In this document: one piece after another, positions 1 through 6,398 of the stretch
Numbering within the stretch: the stretch's first letter is position 1
Layout of the letters: every line of letters begins with the position of its first letter
Source of the DNA: Pseudomonadota bacterium
GTDB taxonomy: Bacteria; Pseudomonadota; Alphaproteobacteria; Caulobacterales; Caulobacteraceae
Reading direction: 5' to 3'
Assembly (NCBI GenBank): GCA_023436945.1
Contig: JAEZHG010000021.1
Span: 1-14,453 of the forward strand
DNA length: 14,453 nt
Position numbers and translations under genes: made by a program
Notes under the pieces: model-generated
What the model was told of the DNA's origin: nothing
The model's input: the letters and a program-made list of their open reading frames with translations, nothing else
Databases searched by the model: none

Positions 1-1008
1 GTCGTTGACCGACTTGAAGTGGTCGAGGTCGATGATCAGCACCGCAATCGGCTCGCCGCCATGGTTGGCGCGCCCGATCAGTGACTGTAGCTGCCCCGCC
101 ATGTAGCGACGGTTATGCAGACCCGTCAGGGCATCGGTCACAGCCGCTTCCAGATTGCGCTCCAGACGCTCTCTCAGGAAGTCGGTGTACCGCTTGCGCA
201 TGACCTGAGTGATCACACGCACAGCCAGCTCTTCGGGGTCCAGCGGGGTGCTGATGATGTCGTTGGCACCCAGTTCCAGTGCCTTCACCAGTCGCTGGCG
301 CTCTTTCAGGTCCACAATGGCCAATATGGGCAGCGAGCGTGTTGCCTCGCGGGCCCTAAGGTGCGCCACCAGCCTTAGACCATCAAACGCCGGATTGGCC
401 GCATTGACGATCAGCAGATCAATCGCGCCCAGCGCGGCCGCCTCGGCTGCATCCTGCATATTAGCCAGCACCGGACGGTGCGACTTGGACAGTTCCGACA
501 TCAGCAGATCGCATTTGGCCGAAGGCTCGTCCACGACCAGAATACGCCCGCCAGTCCCGCGAAGTCGCTCGATCGCCGCCCCGCCCATACCGTAGCGGCG
601 GCCGCTTTCTTCGCGTTCACGCAGTTCGTCGACCATGATCTTCAGGCGCGTCAGGCTGCGCACCCGCGCCATCAGTATCAGATCGTCGTAGGGCTTGCTG
701 AGGAAGTCGTCCGCGCCGGCCTCGAGCCCGCGAATGCGGTCCTCGCGTCCATCCAGTGCCGTGACCAGCACCACAGGGATGTGGCGCGTCAAAGGATCGT
801 CTTTCAAGCGACGGCAGGTCTCGAACCCGTCCATAACCGGCATCATGACGTCCAGAAGGATCAGATCGGGTTGTTCGGCACGCGCAATCTCGATGGCAGT
901 CGCGCCATCGCTACAGGTCGCCACATCGAAATATTCAATGGTCAGCTTGGCTTCGAGCAAGCGGACATTGGTATCGACATCATCGACGACGAGAATACGC
1001 GCACTCAT
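1..1008 (-). CDS. pleD: PleD response regulator / diguanylate cyclase (partial, C-terminus beyond window)
   Basis: This protein makes cyclic-di-GMP from two GTP and, in Caulobacter, drives the swarmer-to-stalked transition after phosphorylation by DivJ. The 336 residues present show a first receiver domain (about 3-120) with acidic D9-D10, phosphoacceptor D53 in LLDVMMP, T83 and K105. A second receiver (about 150-275) is degenerate, with Asn where the phosphorylated Asp should be (DLLIVNAAN); this adaptor-like REC2 is typical of PleD. The start of a GGDEF domain follows (TDALTGLHNRR, then DLDHFKSVND). The sequence stops at D336 at the window edge. Caulobacter PleD is about 454 residues, so roughly 118 are missing, including the GGDEF motif and the inhibitory RxxD site. 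The ATG lies 6 bases after the divK stop, so the two genes form an operon. Product identity is very secure; catalytic activity cannot be judged from this fragment. Confidence 0.96.
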   Translation of the reverse strand, partial: MSARILVVDDVDTNVRLLEAKLTIEYFDVATCSDGATAIEIARAEQPDLILLDVMMPVMDGFETCRRLKDDPLTRHIPVVLVTALDGREDRIRGLEAGADDFLSKPYDDLILMARVRSLTRLKIMVDELREREESGRRYGMGGAAIERLRGTGGRILVVDEPSAKCDLLMSELSKSHRPVLANMQDAAEAAALGAIDLLIVNAANPAFDGLRLVAHLRAREATRSLPILAIVDLKERQRLVKALELGANDIISTPLDPEELAVRVITQVMRKRYTDFLRERLERNLEAAVTDALTGLHNRRYMAGQLQSLIGRANHGGEPIAVLIIDLDHFKSVND

Positions 1009-1014
1009 TAAGGG

Positions 1015-1380
1015 TCACCCTAAATGTTTGCGTACCGTGTCGAGGAATGTCGAAACGGATATCGGTTTGGAGATATACGCCTCACAGCCACCCTGACGGA
1101 TACGCTCTTCGTCGCCCTTCATAGCAAAGGCTGTGACCGCAATTACAGGGATATTACTTAGTTCATCGTCTTCTTTGATCCATTTCGTGACTTCCAGCCC
1201 CGAAATCTCGGGCAGCTGGATATCCATAAGGATCAAATCCGGACGGTGTGCGCGGGCGAGCTGCAGCGCTTGCATACCCTCTCGGGTCTGCAAGGTATCG
1301 TATCCCTGAGATTCGAGAAGATCATGAAAAAGCTTCATGTTCAGCTCGTTATCCTCGACGATGAGGACGGTCTTGGACAT
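1015..1380 (-). CDS. divK: DivK single-domain response regulator
   Basis: This essential single-domain receiver of the Caulobacter cell cycle is phosphorylated by DivJ and dephosphorylated by PleC at the poles. It acts through the kinase DivL to lower CtrA activity. The 121-residue product is one receiver with D10, phosphoacceptor D53 in [10 protein letters not shown], the [13 protein letters not shown] segment and the lysine of YISKPIS; there is no output domain. It matches what I know of Caulobacter DivK almost throughout. The ATG at 1380 is chosen because AGGTGG lies just upstream (1384-1389) and the family begins M-(S/T)[12 protein letters not shown]; the longer in-frame reading adds 26 unrelated residues. 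pleD follows after 6 bases. A possible CtrA site sits about 80 bases upstream of the start codon. Confidence is very high. Confidence 0.97.
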   Translation of the reverse strand: MSKTVLIVEDNELNMKLFHDLLESQGYDTLQTREGMQALQLARAHRPDLILMDIQLPEISGLEVTKWIKEDDELSNIPVIAVTAFAMKGDEERIRQGGCEAYISKPISVSTFLDTVRKHLG

Positions 1381-1460
1381 GTGCCACCTGGCGCTCATAC
1401 AAAGGCCCGCAAAACCGGCAACACACCGGAGCCTTCGGGTATACTCTGCACCCACCATTC

Positions 1461-1475
1461 TTAAGCCGACGTGAA
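1461..1475. promoter_or_regulatory. Candidate CtrA-binding site between divK and dinB
   Basis: TTAA, seven bases, then TGAA: one mismatch from the CtrA consensus TTAA-N7-TTAA. It lies in the 119-base divergent region between divK (minus) and dinB (plus), about 80 bases upstream of the divK start. CtrA control of divK is known in Caulobacter. A near match of this kind is expected by chance from time to time, so this is only a candidate. Confidence 0.35.
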
Positions 1476-1486
1476 GTTCAAAGATC

Positions 1487-1502
1487 AGGAGTTTAAAATC
1501 TG
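1487..1502 (+). promoter_or_regulatory. Ribosome binding site pointing to a CTG start for dinB
   Basis: AGGAG at 1487-1491 is a strong Shine-Dalgarno sequence. Eight bases downstream is CTG at 1500, in frame with dinB and just after an in-frame TAA at 1494. There is no ATG, GTG or TTG in frame between that stop and GTG at 1584, and no comparable ribosome binding site precedes the GTG. This is the evidence for extending dinB to 1500. Confidence 0.6.
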
Positions 1503-2771
1503 AGTTTTCAGTCGCTTTGCCGTGATTGCCTGGCGTCCAACGCCGAACCGCAGCGCCAATGTGGGGCCTGCGGCTCCCGGCGCGTGGTCAATCACGCTGA
1601 ACTCGGCACGCTTTCGCTGGCCCATCTGGACTGCGATGCCTTCTATGCCTCGGTCGAAAAACGGGACCGGCCAGAGTTGCGCGACAAACCCGTTATCGTC
1701 GGCGGCGGAAAGCGCGGAGTTGTCTCCACCGCCTGCTATGTGGCGCGCCTCTATGGTGTGGGCAGCGCCATGCCGATGTTCAAAGCGCTCAAGGCCTGCC
1801 CCGAGGCCGTGGTCATCAAGCCCAACTTTGCCAAATACCAGCACGAAAGCGCCCGCATATTCGGCGCGGTCGAGGCCCTGACCCCGCTGGTGCAGACCCT
1901 GTCTCTGGACGAGGCCTGGATCGACCTGTCCGGCACCGAGCGACTAAACGGCGGCCCTGCGGCCTACCAGTTGATGCGGCTCCAGAAATGGATCGAGGAA
2001 GAGGTCGGCCTGACGGTTTCCATCGGTCTGGCCCCCAACCGTTTCCTCGCCAAGATCGCCTCGGAACTGGACAAGCCACGCGGATTTTCGGTGATCGGCA
2101 AGGCCGAGGCGAAAGAGCTTCTGGCCCCGCGCCCTGTCACCATCCTGCCCGGTGTCGGCAAGGTGTTTGGTGCGACCCTGCGCTCCGACGGCTTTGCCAC
2201 GGTCGGTGATCTGGCCAATGCCGATGTGAAGGACCTGATCCGCCGCTATGGCGAAAGCGGCCTCAGGCTGCACGAGCTCAGCCACGCCCGCGACAGCCGC
2301 CCCGTCAATCCCGAGCATGACCGACGCGGTATGAGCGCCGAGACCACCTTCATGGAGGACCTGTCCTCCAAAGAGGCGTTAGAGGCCGAGCTTTGGCCCC
2401 TGTGCGAGAAGCTGGCCGCCAAAGCCCGCCGTGACGGTCTGGCCAGCCGCGTTATCGTGCTGAAGCTGCGCCGGACAGACTTCAAGATTCTGACCCGCCG
2501 TATCACCCTGCCCGATCCGGTGCAGACCGCCCGCGCCCTGTTCAACGCGGGCCGCGAACTGCTGAAACCCGAGCTAGGCATCCCCTATCGCCTGATTGGC
2601 ATCGGCATGGCCGATGTGGTGGATGCACAGGATGCGCCTTCAGGCCTGTTCCAGACCACCGAGACACGCGACCTGAAAACCGAGACGGCTATCGACGCGC
2701 TGAGGGCCAAGTTCGGCTCTGGCGCGGTGATCGCCGGACGTGCTCTGAAAAAGCCCGATCAAACCCCGTAA
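1500..2771 (+). CDS. dinB: DNA polymerase IV (Y-family, DinB) with N-terminal CxxC zinc-finger extension
   Basis: Error-prone Y-family translesion polymerase. Counting from the CTG at 1500 (423 residues), a CxxC-x10-CxxC segment (C7, C10, C21, C24) resembles a small zinc ribbon. The palm/fingers follow, with metal-binding D44 in [14 protein letters not shown] and the D137-E138 pair in SLDEAWIDL. Next come the thumb, with a helix-hairpin-helix-like [13 protein letters not shown], and a little-finger domain to the end. The first GTG (1584) would give 395 residues and remove the cysteines, although the reading frame stays open and protein-like up to 1500. As I recall, DinB proteins of Caulobacter relatives carry a similar CRDC...CxxC leader; this should be checked. 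No LexA box (GTTC-N7-GTTC) is visible upstream. It is transcribed divergently from divK. Product assignment is very secure; the start is less so. Confidence 0.93.
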   Translation: MSFQSLCRDCLASNAEPQRQCGACGSRRVVNHAELGTLSLAHLDCDAFYASVEKRDRPELRDKPVIVGGGKRGVVSTACYVARLYGVGSAMPMFKALKACPEAVVIKPNFAKYQHESARIFGAVEALTPLVQTLSLDEAWIDLSGTERLNGGPAAYQLMRLQKWIEEEVGLTVSIGLAPNRFLAKIASELDKPRGFSVIGKAEAKELLAPRPVTILPGVGKVFGATLRSDGFATVGDLANADVKDLIRRYGESGLRLHELSHARDSRPVNPEHDRRGMSAETTFMEDLSSKEALEAELWPLCEKLAAKARRDGLASRVIVLKLRRTDFKILTRRITLPDPVQTARALFNAGRELLKPELGIPYRLIGIGMADVVDAQDAPSGLFQTTETRDLKTETAIDALRAKFGSGAVIAGRALKKPDQTP

Positions 2772-2849
2772 CCGAACGACGTAACGGGGGCAGACAGACG
2801 CCCCGCAATCGCGCTAAACCCCCATCACCCCCTCATCAAGGAGACTGAT

Positions 2850-3308
2850 ATGAGCATCGAAGCCCGCCTTAGCGAACTTGGCATCACCCTGCCGGAACCG
2901 GCCAAGCCGGTGGCCTCCTATGTCTCCTACGTCCAGTCGGGCAGCACCCTGACCATCTCGGGCCAACTGTCGAACGACGTGAACGGCGGCATCAAGGGCA
3001 CCGTCGGCGTCGACGTTTCGCCAGAAGACGCCCAGAAGGCTGCGCGCCTTTGCGGCTTGAACCTGATCGCCCAGATCAAGGCCGCTGTCGGTGGCGATCT
3101 GGACCGCGTGGTCCGCATCGTGAAGCTCGGCGGTTTTGTGCAGGCTGGTCCTGACTTTGAAGCCATTCCGGCTGTCATCAACGGCTGCTCGGACCTGATG
3201 GTCGAAGTCTTCGGCGACGCTGGCAAGCACGCCCGCTCGGCTGTCGGCGTCTATAAGCTGCCGCTCGGCTTTGCTGTGGAAGTTGACGCTATCGTCGAGG
3301 TCCGTTGA
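2850..3308 (+). CDS. RidA/YjgF-family protein
   Basis: A 152-residue member of the RidA (YjgF/YER057c/UK114) superfamily. RidA itself hydrolyses reactive enamine/imine intermediates made by PLP enzymes; many paralogues have no proven role. Visible family marks are the early GITLPEPAKPVASYV, SGQLSND, the 'VRIVKLGGFVQAGPDF' strand-turn and the C-terminal ARSAVGVYKLPLGFAVEVDAIVEV. R129 is at the position of the substrate-carboxylate-binding arginine. Members end in this A-x-x-LP-x-x-x-x-VE-(V/I)-x-(A/V) pattern. AAGGAG at 2838-2843 is 6 bases before the ATG. The stop overlaps the start of the next gene by 4 bases, so the two are probably translationally coupled. It belongs to the longer subgroup resembling 'RidA family protein' paralogues rather than the 128-residue archetype. 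The exact substrate cannot be inferred. Confidence 0.9.
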   Translation: MSIEARLSELGITLPEPAKPVASYVSYVQSGSTLTISGQLSNDVNGGIKGTVGVDVSPEDAQKAARLCGLNLIAQIKAAVGGDLDRVVRIVKLGGFVQAGPDFEAIPAVINGCSDLMVEVFGDAGKHARSAVGVYKLPLGFAVEVDAIVEVR

Positions 3309-4459
3309 GCCTGAAACTACAGGTCCATAACGGGGTCGCCGCTGTCGGGCGCGAGGCATGGGATGCTATCGCGCAACCGACCGGCGACCCTTTTGTTTGC
3401 TACGAATTTCTGGACGCCTGCGAGGCATCCGGCAGTGCCGTGCCTGAACAGGGCTGGGCCGCCCGCCACCTCAGCCTGCATGACGAAAACAACCGCCTGA
3501 TCGGCCTGATGCCCCTCTATATGAAGGGCCACAGTCAGGGCGAGTACGTCTTTGACCACTCATGGGCCGATGCCTATCAGCGCGCCGGTGGCCGTTATTA
3601 CCCCAAGCTTCTCGGGGCCGTCCCCTTTACCCCCGCCACAGGCCCGCGCCTTCTGGTGGCCGAGGGTGCCGATCCGCATCAGGTCTATGATGGCCTGCTA
3701 CAGGGCGCCGTCACCCTGTGCGAGCAGATGGGCCTTTCGTCGGTCCACATCAACTTTCCGCCTGAAACCGAATGGAAGGCGATGGCCAATCACGGCCTGA
3801 TGCCGCGCCAGGACATCCAGTACATCTGGCGCAATCAGGGCTGGACCAGCTTTGACGACTTCCTCGGCGCGCTTTCGACCAACCGCCGCAAGTCGATCCG
3901 GCGCGAACGGCGAGAGGCCCAGGAAGGTGTCGATATCCGCGTCCTGACCGGCGATGATCTAGAGGAATCCCACTGGGATGCCTTCTTCGCCTTCTATCTG
4001 GATACCGGCAGCCGCAAATGGGGACGCCCCTATCTGACGCGCGATTTCTTCAGCCGCATCCACGCCACCATGGCCGACCGGATCGCGCTTGTGATGGCCT
4101 TTATGGATGGCGAGCCTGTCGCGGGCGCGCTGAACTTTATTGGCCGCGATGCCCTCTATGGCCGCCAGTGGGGCACGTTGATCGACAAGCCCTTCCTGCA
4201 TTTCGAGCTGTGCTACTATCAAGCCATCGAGTTTGCCCTGAAACACGGTCTCTCGCGGGTCGAGGCAGGCGCGCAGGGCGATCACAAGATCGCGCGCGGA
4301 TACCTGCCCTCGCTCGTCTATTCTGCCCATTATATTGCCGATCCGGCGCTGGCTGGCCCCGTCGCCCGCTACCTGGACCAGGAACGTCCCGCCATCGAGG
4401 CCGAGTGCCGTTCGATGTTGGCCGAACTCTCGCCGTTCAAGGACAAATCCGTCGCGTAA
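3305..4459 (+). CDS. FemAB-like / GNAT-fold acyltransferase family protein (DUF482, PF04339 type)
   Basis: A 384-residue protein of the COG3146-type family, often annotated as GNAT N-acetyltransferase or peptidogalycan biosynthesis protein. Members share the tandem acyltransferase fold of FemABX proteins, but their substrate is unknown. Recognisable conserved stretches are DPFVCYEFLDACEASGSA near the N-terminus, GEYVFDHSWADAY, KLLGAVPFTPATGPRLL, LSTNRRKSIRRER, and a C-terminal Y-R-W-G-like segment (YGRQWGTL) followed by FELCYYQAIEFA and RVEAGAQGDHKIARGYLP. There is no signal peptide or membrane segment, so it is cytosolic. The TTG start at 3305 gives a TTGA overlap with the RidA-family stop, with GAGG just upstream at 3297-3300; no better start exists. 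Family assignment is confident; function is not known. Confidence 0.87.
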   Translation: MSLKLQVHNGVAAVGREAWDAIAQPTGDPFVCYEFLDACEASGSAVPEQGWAARHLSLHDENNRLIGLMPLYMKGHSQGEYVFDHSWADAYQRAGGRYYPKLLGAVPFTPATGPRLLVAEGADPHQVYDGLLQGAVTLCEQMGLSSVHINFPPETEWKAMANHGLMPRQDIQYIWRNQGWTSFDDFLGALSTNRRKSIRRERREAQEGVDIRVLTGDDLEESHWDAFFAFYLDTGSRKWGRPYLTRDFFSRIHATMADRIALVMAFMDGEPVAGALNFIGRDALYGRQWGTLIDKPFLHFELCYYQAIEFALKHGLSRVEAGAQGDHKIARGYLPSLVYSAHYIADPALAGPVARYLDQERPAIEAECRSMLAELSPFKDKSVA

Positions 4460-4513
4460 CACAGTGTCGCAAGGCGGAACCGGATGCACAGCCACACGCT
4501 ATTTAAGCATCAG

Positions 4514-4542
4514 GCCCGCCTCCCCGCGGGCGCAGGTTTTTT
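4514..4542 (+). terminator. Probable terminator after the FemAB-like gene
   Basis: A 6-bp GC stem (GCCCGC, 4514-4519, with GCGGGC, 4526-4531) has a 6-base loop and is followed, after 5 bases, by six T residues. The stem is short and separated from the T run, so some read-through into the CsbD-type gene is possible. Confidence 0.45.
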
Positions 4543-4555
4543 GAGGGACACTCAC

Positions 4556-4861
4556 ATGACTGACCAACGCATCGAAGGCACGCTCGACCAAGCCGAAGGC
4601 AAGATCAAATCGGGCCTCGGCAACCTCACCGGCGACACCAAGCTGAAGGTTGAAGGCGCAGCCAAGGAAGCTGGCGGTCGCGCCAAGGCTGCCTATGGCC
4701 GCGTGATCGACGGTCTGGACGGCATTGCCGACAAGGCTCCGGCTGATATCCGCGAACCGTCCAAGCGCGTTCTGGACTTTGCCCGTGACAAGCCGCTGCT
4801 GACCACCGGCCTGCTGGCAGGTGCGGCTGTGCTGCTCAGCGGTCTGGGCCGCAAGCGCTAA
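4556..4861 (+). CDS. CsbD-family small stress protein with C-terminal hydrophobic segment
   Basis: A 101-residue protein. Residues 1-55 are a CsbD-like domain (MTDQRIEGTLDQAEGKIKSG, then GNLTGDTKLKVEGAAKEAGG), a highly charged helical repeat found in general-stress proteins of unknown mechanism. Residues 80-97 (LLTTGLLAGAAVLLSGLG) are hydrophobic with small-residue spacing and are followed by a basic RKR end. That tail resembles the membrane anchor of ElaB/YqjD (DUF883) proteins more than a typical CsbD protein. The protein may therefore be anchored to the inner membrane, but this is inference. The ATG at 4556 is chosen because GAGGGA (4543-4548) lies 7 bases upstream and CsbD homology begins there; an ATG at 4484 would add an unrelated 24-residue leader that runs across the terminator hairpin. 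A strong terminator follows. Confidence 0.85.
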   Translation: MTDQRIEGTLDQAEGKIKSGLGNLTGDTKLKVEGAAKEAGGRAKAAYGRVIDGLDGIADKAPADIREPSKRVLDFARDKPLLTTGLLAGAAVLLSGLGRKR

Positions 4862-4882
4862 GCGTTAGCCCCCAAAAGCATC

Positions 4883-4918
4883 AAGCCGGACTGAACGCGC
4901 GTTCAGTCCGGCTTTTTG
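4883..4918. terminator. Strong, possibly bidirectional terminator after the CsbD-type gene
   Basis: A perfect inverted repeat (4883-4897 with 4900-4914, effective loop GCGC) ends in a run of five T, a textbook intrinsic terminator for the plus-strand gene. The convergent minus-strand gene ends at 4930, so the same hairpin could also stop that transcript, although its T tail on the minus strand is weaker. Confidence 0.9.
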
Positions 4919-4929
4919 TTATCTGAAGC

Positions 4930-5628
4930 TCAGGGTCTTTCGCGGATAGGACGGGTGCTGGTATCGCCCGCCTCGATCATCGTGCGGGTCAGTTCGGCCC
5001 ATTCCAAAAGCCTCGGGTCTGACTGCACCTCATCGCCCAACAGAGCCAGACGCTGGCGCGCACCGTCAAAGTCACCGGCCTGTCGCTGAACATTGGCAAT
5101 CGAGAGCTGATAGAACGGCCAGTTGCCGTCCTCTTCGAGATCTTCGCGCTTCAGCCCGCTATCCATCGCCTCGATCAGTTCGGCGGCATAACGGCTATAG
5201 GTGGCAGGATCCTCTTCTACCTGCCATGTTGATTGCAGCAGCATCCAGACATGGCCTTCGGGCTTTTGCTCGCTCGTCTTTCTCAGCACGAAATCCAGAA
5301 CATAATATGAGACTTCGTTCTGGATGGCCTTGTATTCCGGCGTCAGAACAAGGGCGTTCAGAACCGCTTTCTGCTCGGCGCTATACTCATCCTCTACGAC
5401 CGGAAGCCTCGTGACCGGACATTGCGGTATGGGCATCGGGAATGTCCATGACCCCACCGGTTTTCCATCCATGTGGAACCCCCAGGTCGAGTGCGACATG
5501 GTGGTCACGAAGTCGAACTTCTCCCCGTCCAGCGGGCATTCTACCTTGATAACGTGCGGCAAGCCCGCAAACGCAGGTGCCGCCAGCCCCGCCGAAATAA
5601 CCCCTGCCAGCAGGATCGCCTTGATCAT
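4930..5628 (-). CDS. Exported protein of unknown function with a DUF2225-like N-terminal region
   Basis: A 232-residue protein. Residues 1-21 form a signal peptide (MIKAILLAGVISAGLAAPAFA, cut before G22), so it is probably periplasmic. The mature start carries VECPLDGEKFDF, then S-x-S-T-W-G-F-H-x-D-x-K-P-V-G and PMPIPQCPVT. This recalls the DUF2225 family pattern (CP-x-x-x-x-x-F ... P-LP-x-CP) seen in otherwise cytosolic proteins. Only two cysteines are present (C31, C70), which could form a disulfide or bind a metal. The C-terminal half (about 145-215) looks like paired amphipathic helices of TPR type (YQLSIANVQRQAGDFDGARQRL). The ATG at 5628 is preferred over TTG at 5643 because GAGGGA precedes it at good spacing and it yields a clean signal peptide. 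The function is unknown and the family link is tentative. Confidence 0.8.
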   Translation of the reverse strand: MIKAILLAGVISAGLAAPAFAGLPHVIKVECPLDGEKFDFVTTMSHSTWGFHMDGKPVGSWTFPMPIPQCPVTRLPVVEDEYSAEQKAVLNALVLTPEYKAIQNEVSYYVLDFVLRKTSEQKPEGHVWMLLQSTWQVEEDPATYSRYAAELIEAMDSGLKREDLEEDGNWPFYQLSIANVQRQAGDFDGARQRLALLGDEVQSDPRLLEWAELTRTMIEAGDTSTRPIRERP

Positions 5629-5717
5629 CTTCCCATCCCTCAATGGTCAAGATTGTAGTCATACACGGCGTTCGACAGAGCCAAAGCCCTTAATGCAGGC
5701 GTGCAAACAACGCGCAC

Positions 5718-6293
5718 TCAGCCTTGATCGGCCGCCAGCGAAAACAGACGTTTGATTTCGGCATCAACACTGTCTGCATCGCTGAGCTGCACCACAGAAG
5801 TCAGCCTCTCGGACCAGCTTTCTTTTCGGGCGGGCAATGACAACCGGCTTGAGAGCTCTGGATCAAGCTTTAGCCCGAGGATTGCACCTCCCCCTTTCAC
5901 CGGACGCATGGCCGCAAACTGAACCTTGCGGGAAAAGGCCGTGTAGGTCTTTCGCTGGCCGATGGTGACATCGGAAACCGTTGCGGCCAGCGCCTCCACA
6001 GCTTCCAGAACCGCCCGCGATCCGGCCTCGCTCCACAGAGTCTCGCGCAATGCATCAGGCTCGTCCCAGCCTGACGCGGTCTGAGGAAATGCCGCATCCA
6101 GTATCATCGAGCCATAGTTCTGGCCGATACCATACTCGGTCTTCAGCCAGTTCAATCGGGCGCGTGGTTTGGTTTCAGGACATTGCCGCGCGATCTCTAC
6201 CCAAGCTTCGAGCGTGCGCCCCGTCTTGGCTTCCAGACCCGCACGCACGCAAGCAAACCATTTACGCTGTCGCTCGGTCAGTCCGTCACTCAT
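5718..6293 (-). CDS. DUF4287/DUF5655-like domain protein
   Basis: A 191-residue cytosolic protein without membrane segments. Residues about 10-65 (EAKTGRTLEAWVEIA, then RLNWLKTEYGIGQNYGSMIL) match my recollection of DUF4287, a short domain with KTG...W...WLK-x-x-x-G. Residues about 95-187 (VTIGQRKTYTAFSRKVQFAAMRPVK, ILGLKL) match DUF5655, with its conserved K-x-x-x-x-F-x-R-x-x-x-FA-x-x-P core. Together these occur in small proteins sometimes annotated as DNA-transport or restriction-linked, but no activity is established. The ATG at 6293 follows a purine-rich GAGAGGTGAG. The gene lies between the exported protein gene and clpA, on the same strand but separated from clpA by a strong terminator, so it needs its own promoter. 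The call rests on motif memory only. Confidence 0.75.
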   Translation of the reverse strand: MSDGLTERQRKWFACVRAGLEAKTGRTLEAWVEIARQCPETKPRARLNWLKTEYGIGQNYGSMILDAAFPQTASGWDEPDALRETLWSEAGSRAVLEAVEALAATVSDVTIGQRKTYTAFSRKVQFAAMRPVKGGGAILGLKLDPELSSRLSLPARKESWSERLTSVVQLSDADSVDAEIKRLFSLAADQG

Positions 6294-6335
6294 GGCTCAC
6301 CTCTCATGAACGGATGAAGAGTGCGCCTAAAACCA

Positions 6336-6374
6336 CCAAAAACAAAGGCCCGCTCCGGTGTTGGAGCGGGCCTT
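6336..6374 (-). terminator. Intrinsic terminator of the clpS-clpA operon
   Basis: A 12-bp stem (6345-6356 with 6363-6374, GGCCCGCTCC core) has a 6-base loop. On the minus strand it is followed by TTTGTTTTTGG. It begins 25 bases after the clpA stop and should isolate clpA from the downstream DUF gene. Confidence 0.9.
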
Positions 6375-6398
6375 GTCTTATTGGAAGAAAAGCAGGCT

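Noticed and set aside
115..1096. Several plus-strand open frames of 87-177 codons opposite pleD
   Set aside because: The minus strand carries an uninterrupted, well-conserved PleD; the plus-strand frames overlap each other in different phases and look like nothing known.
1476..1490. Possible LexA box upstream of dinB
   Set aside because: GTTC is present at 1476-1479, but the second half-site seven bases on reads AGGA, not GTTC, so there is no support for SOS control by the alphaproteobacterial motif.
2786..2803. GGGGC...GCCCC inverted repeat after dinB as a terminator
   Set aside because: The stem is only 5 bp and no T run follows; transcription could continue into the RidA-family gene.
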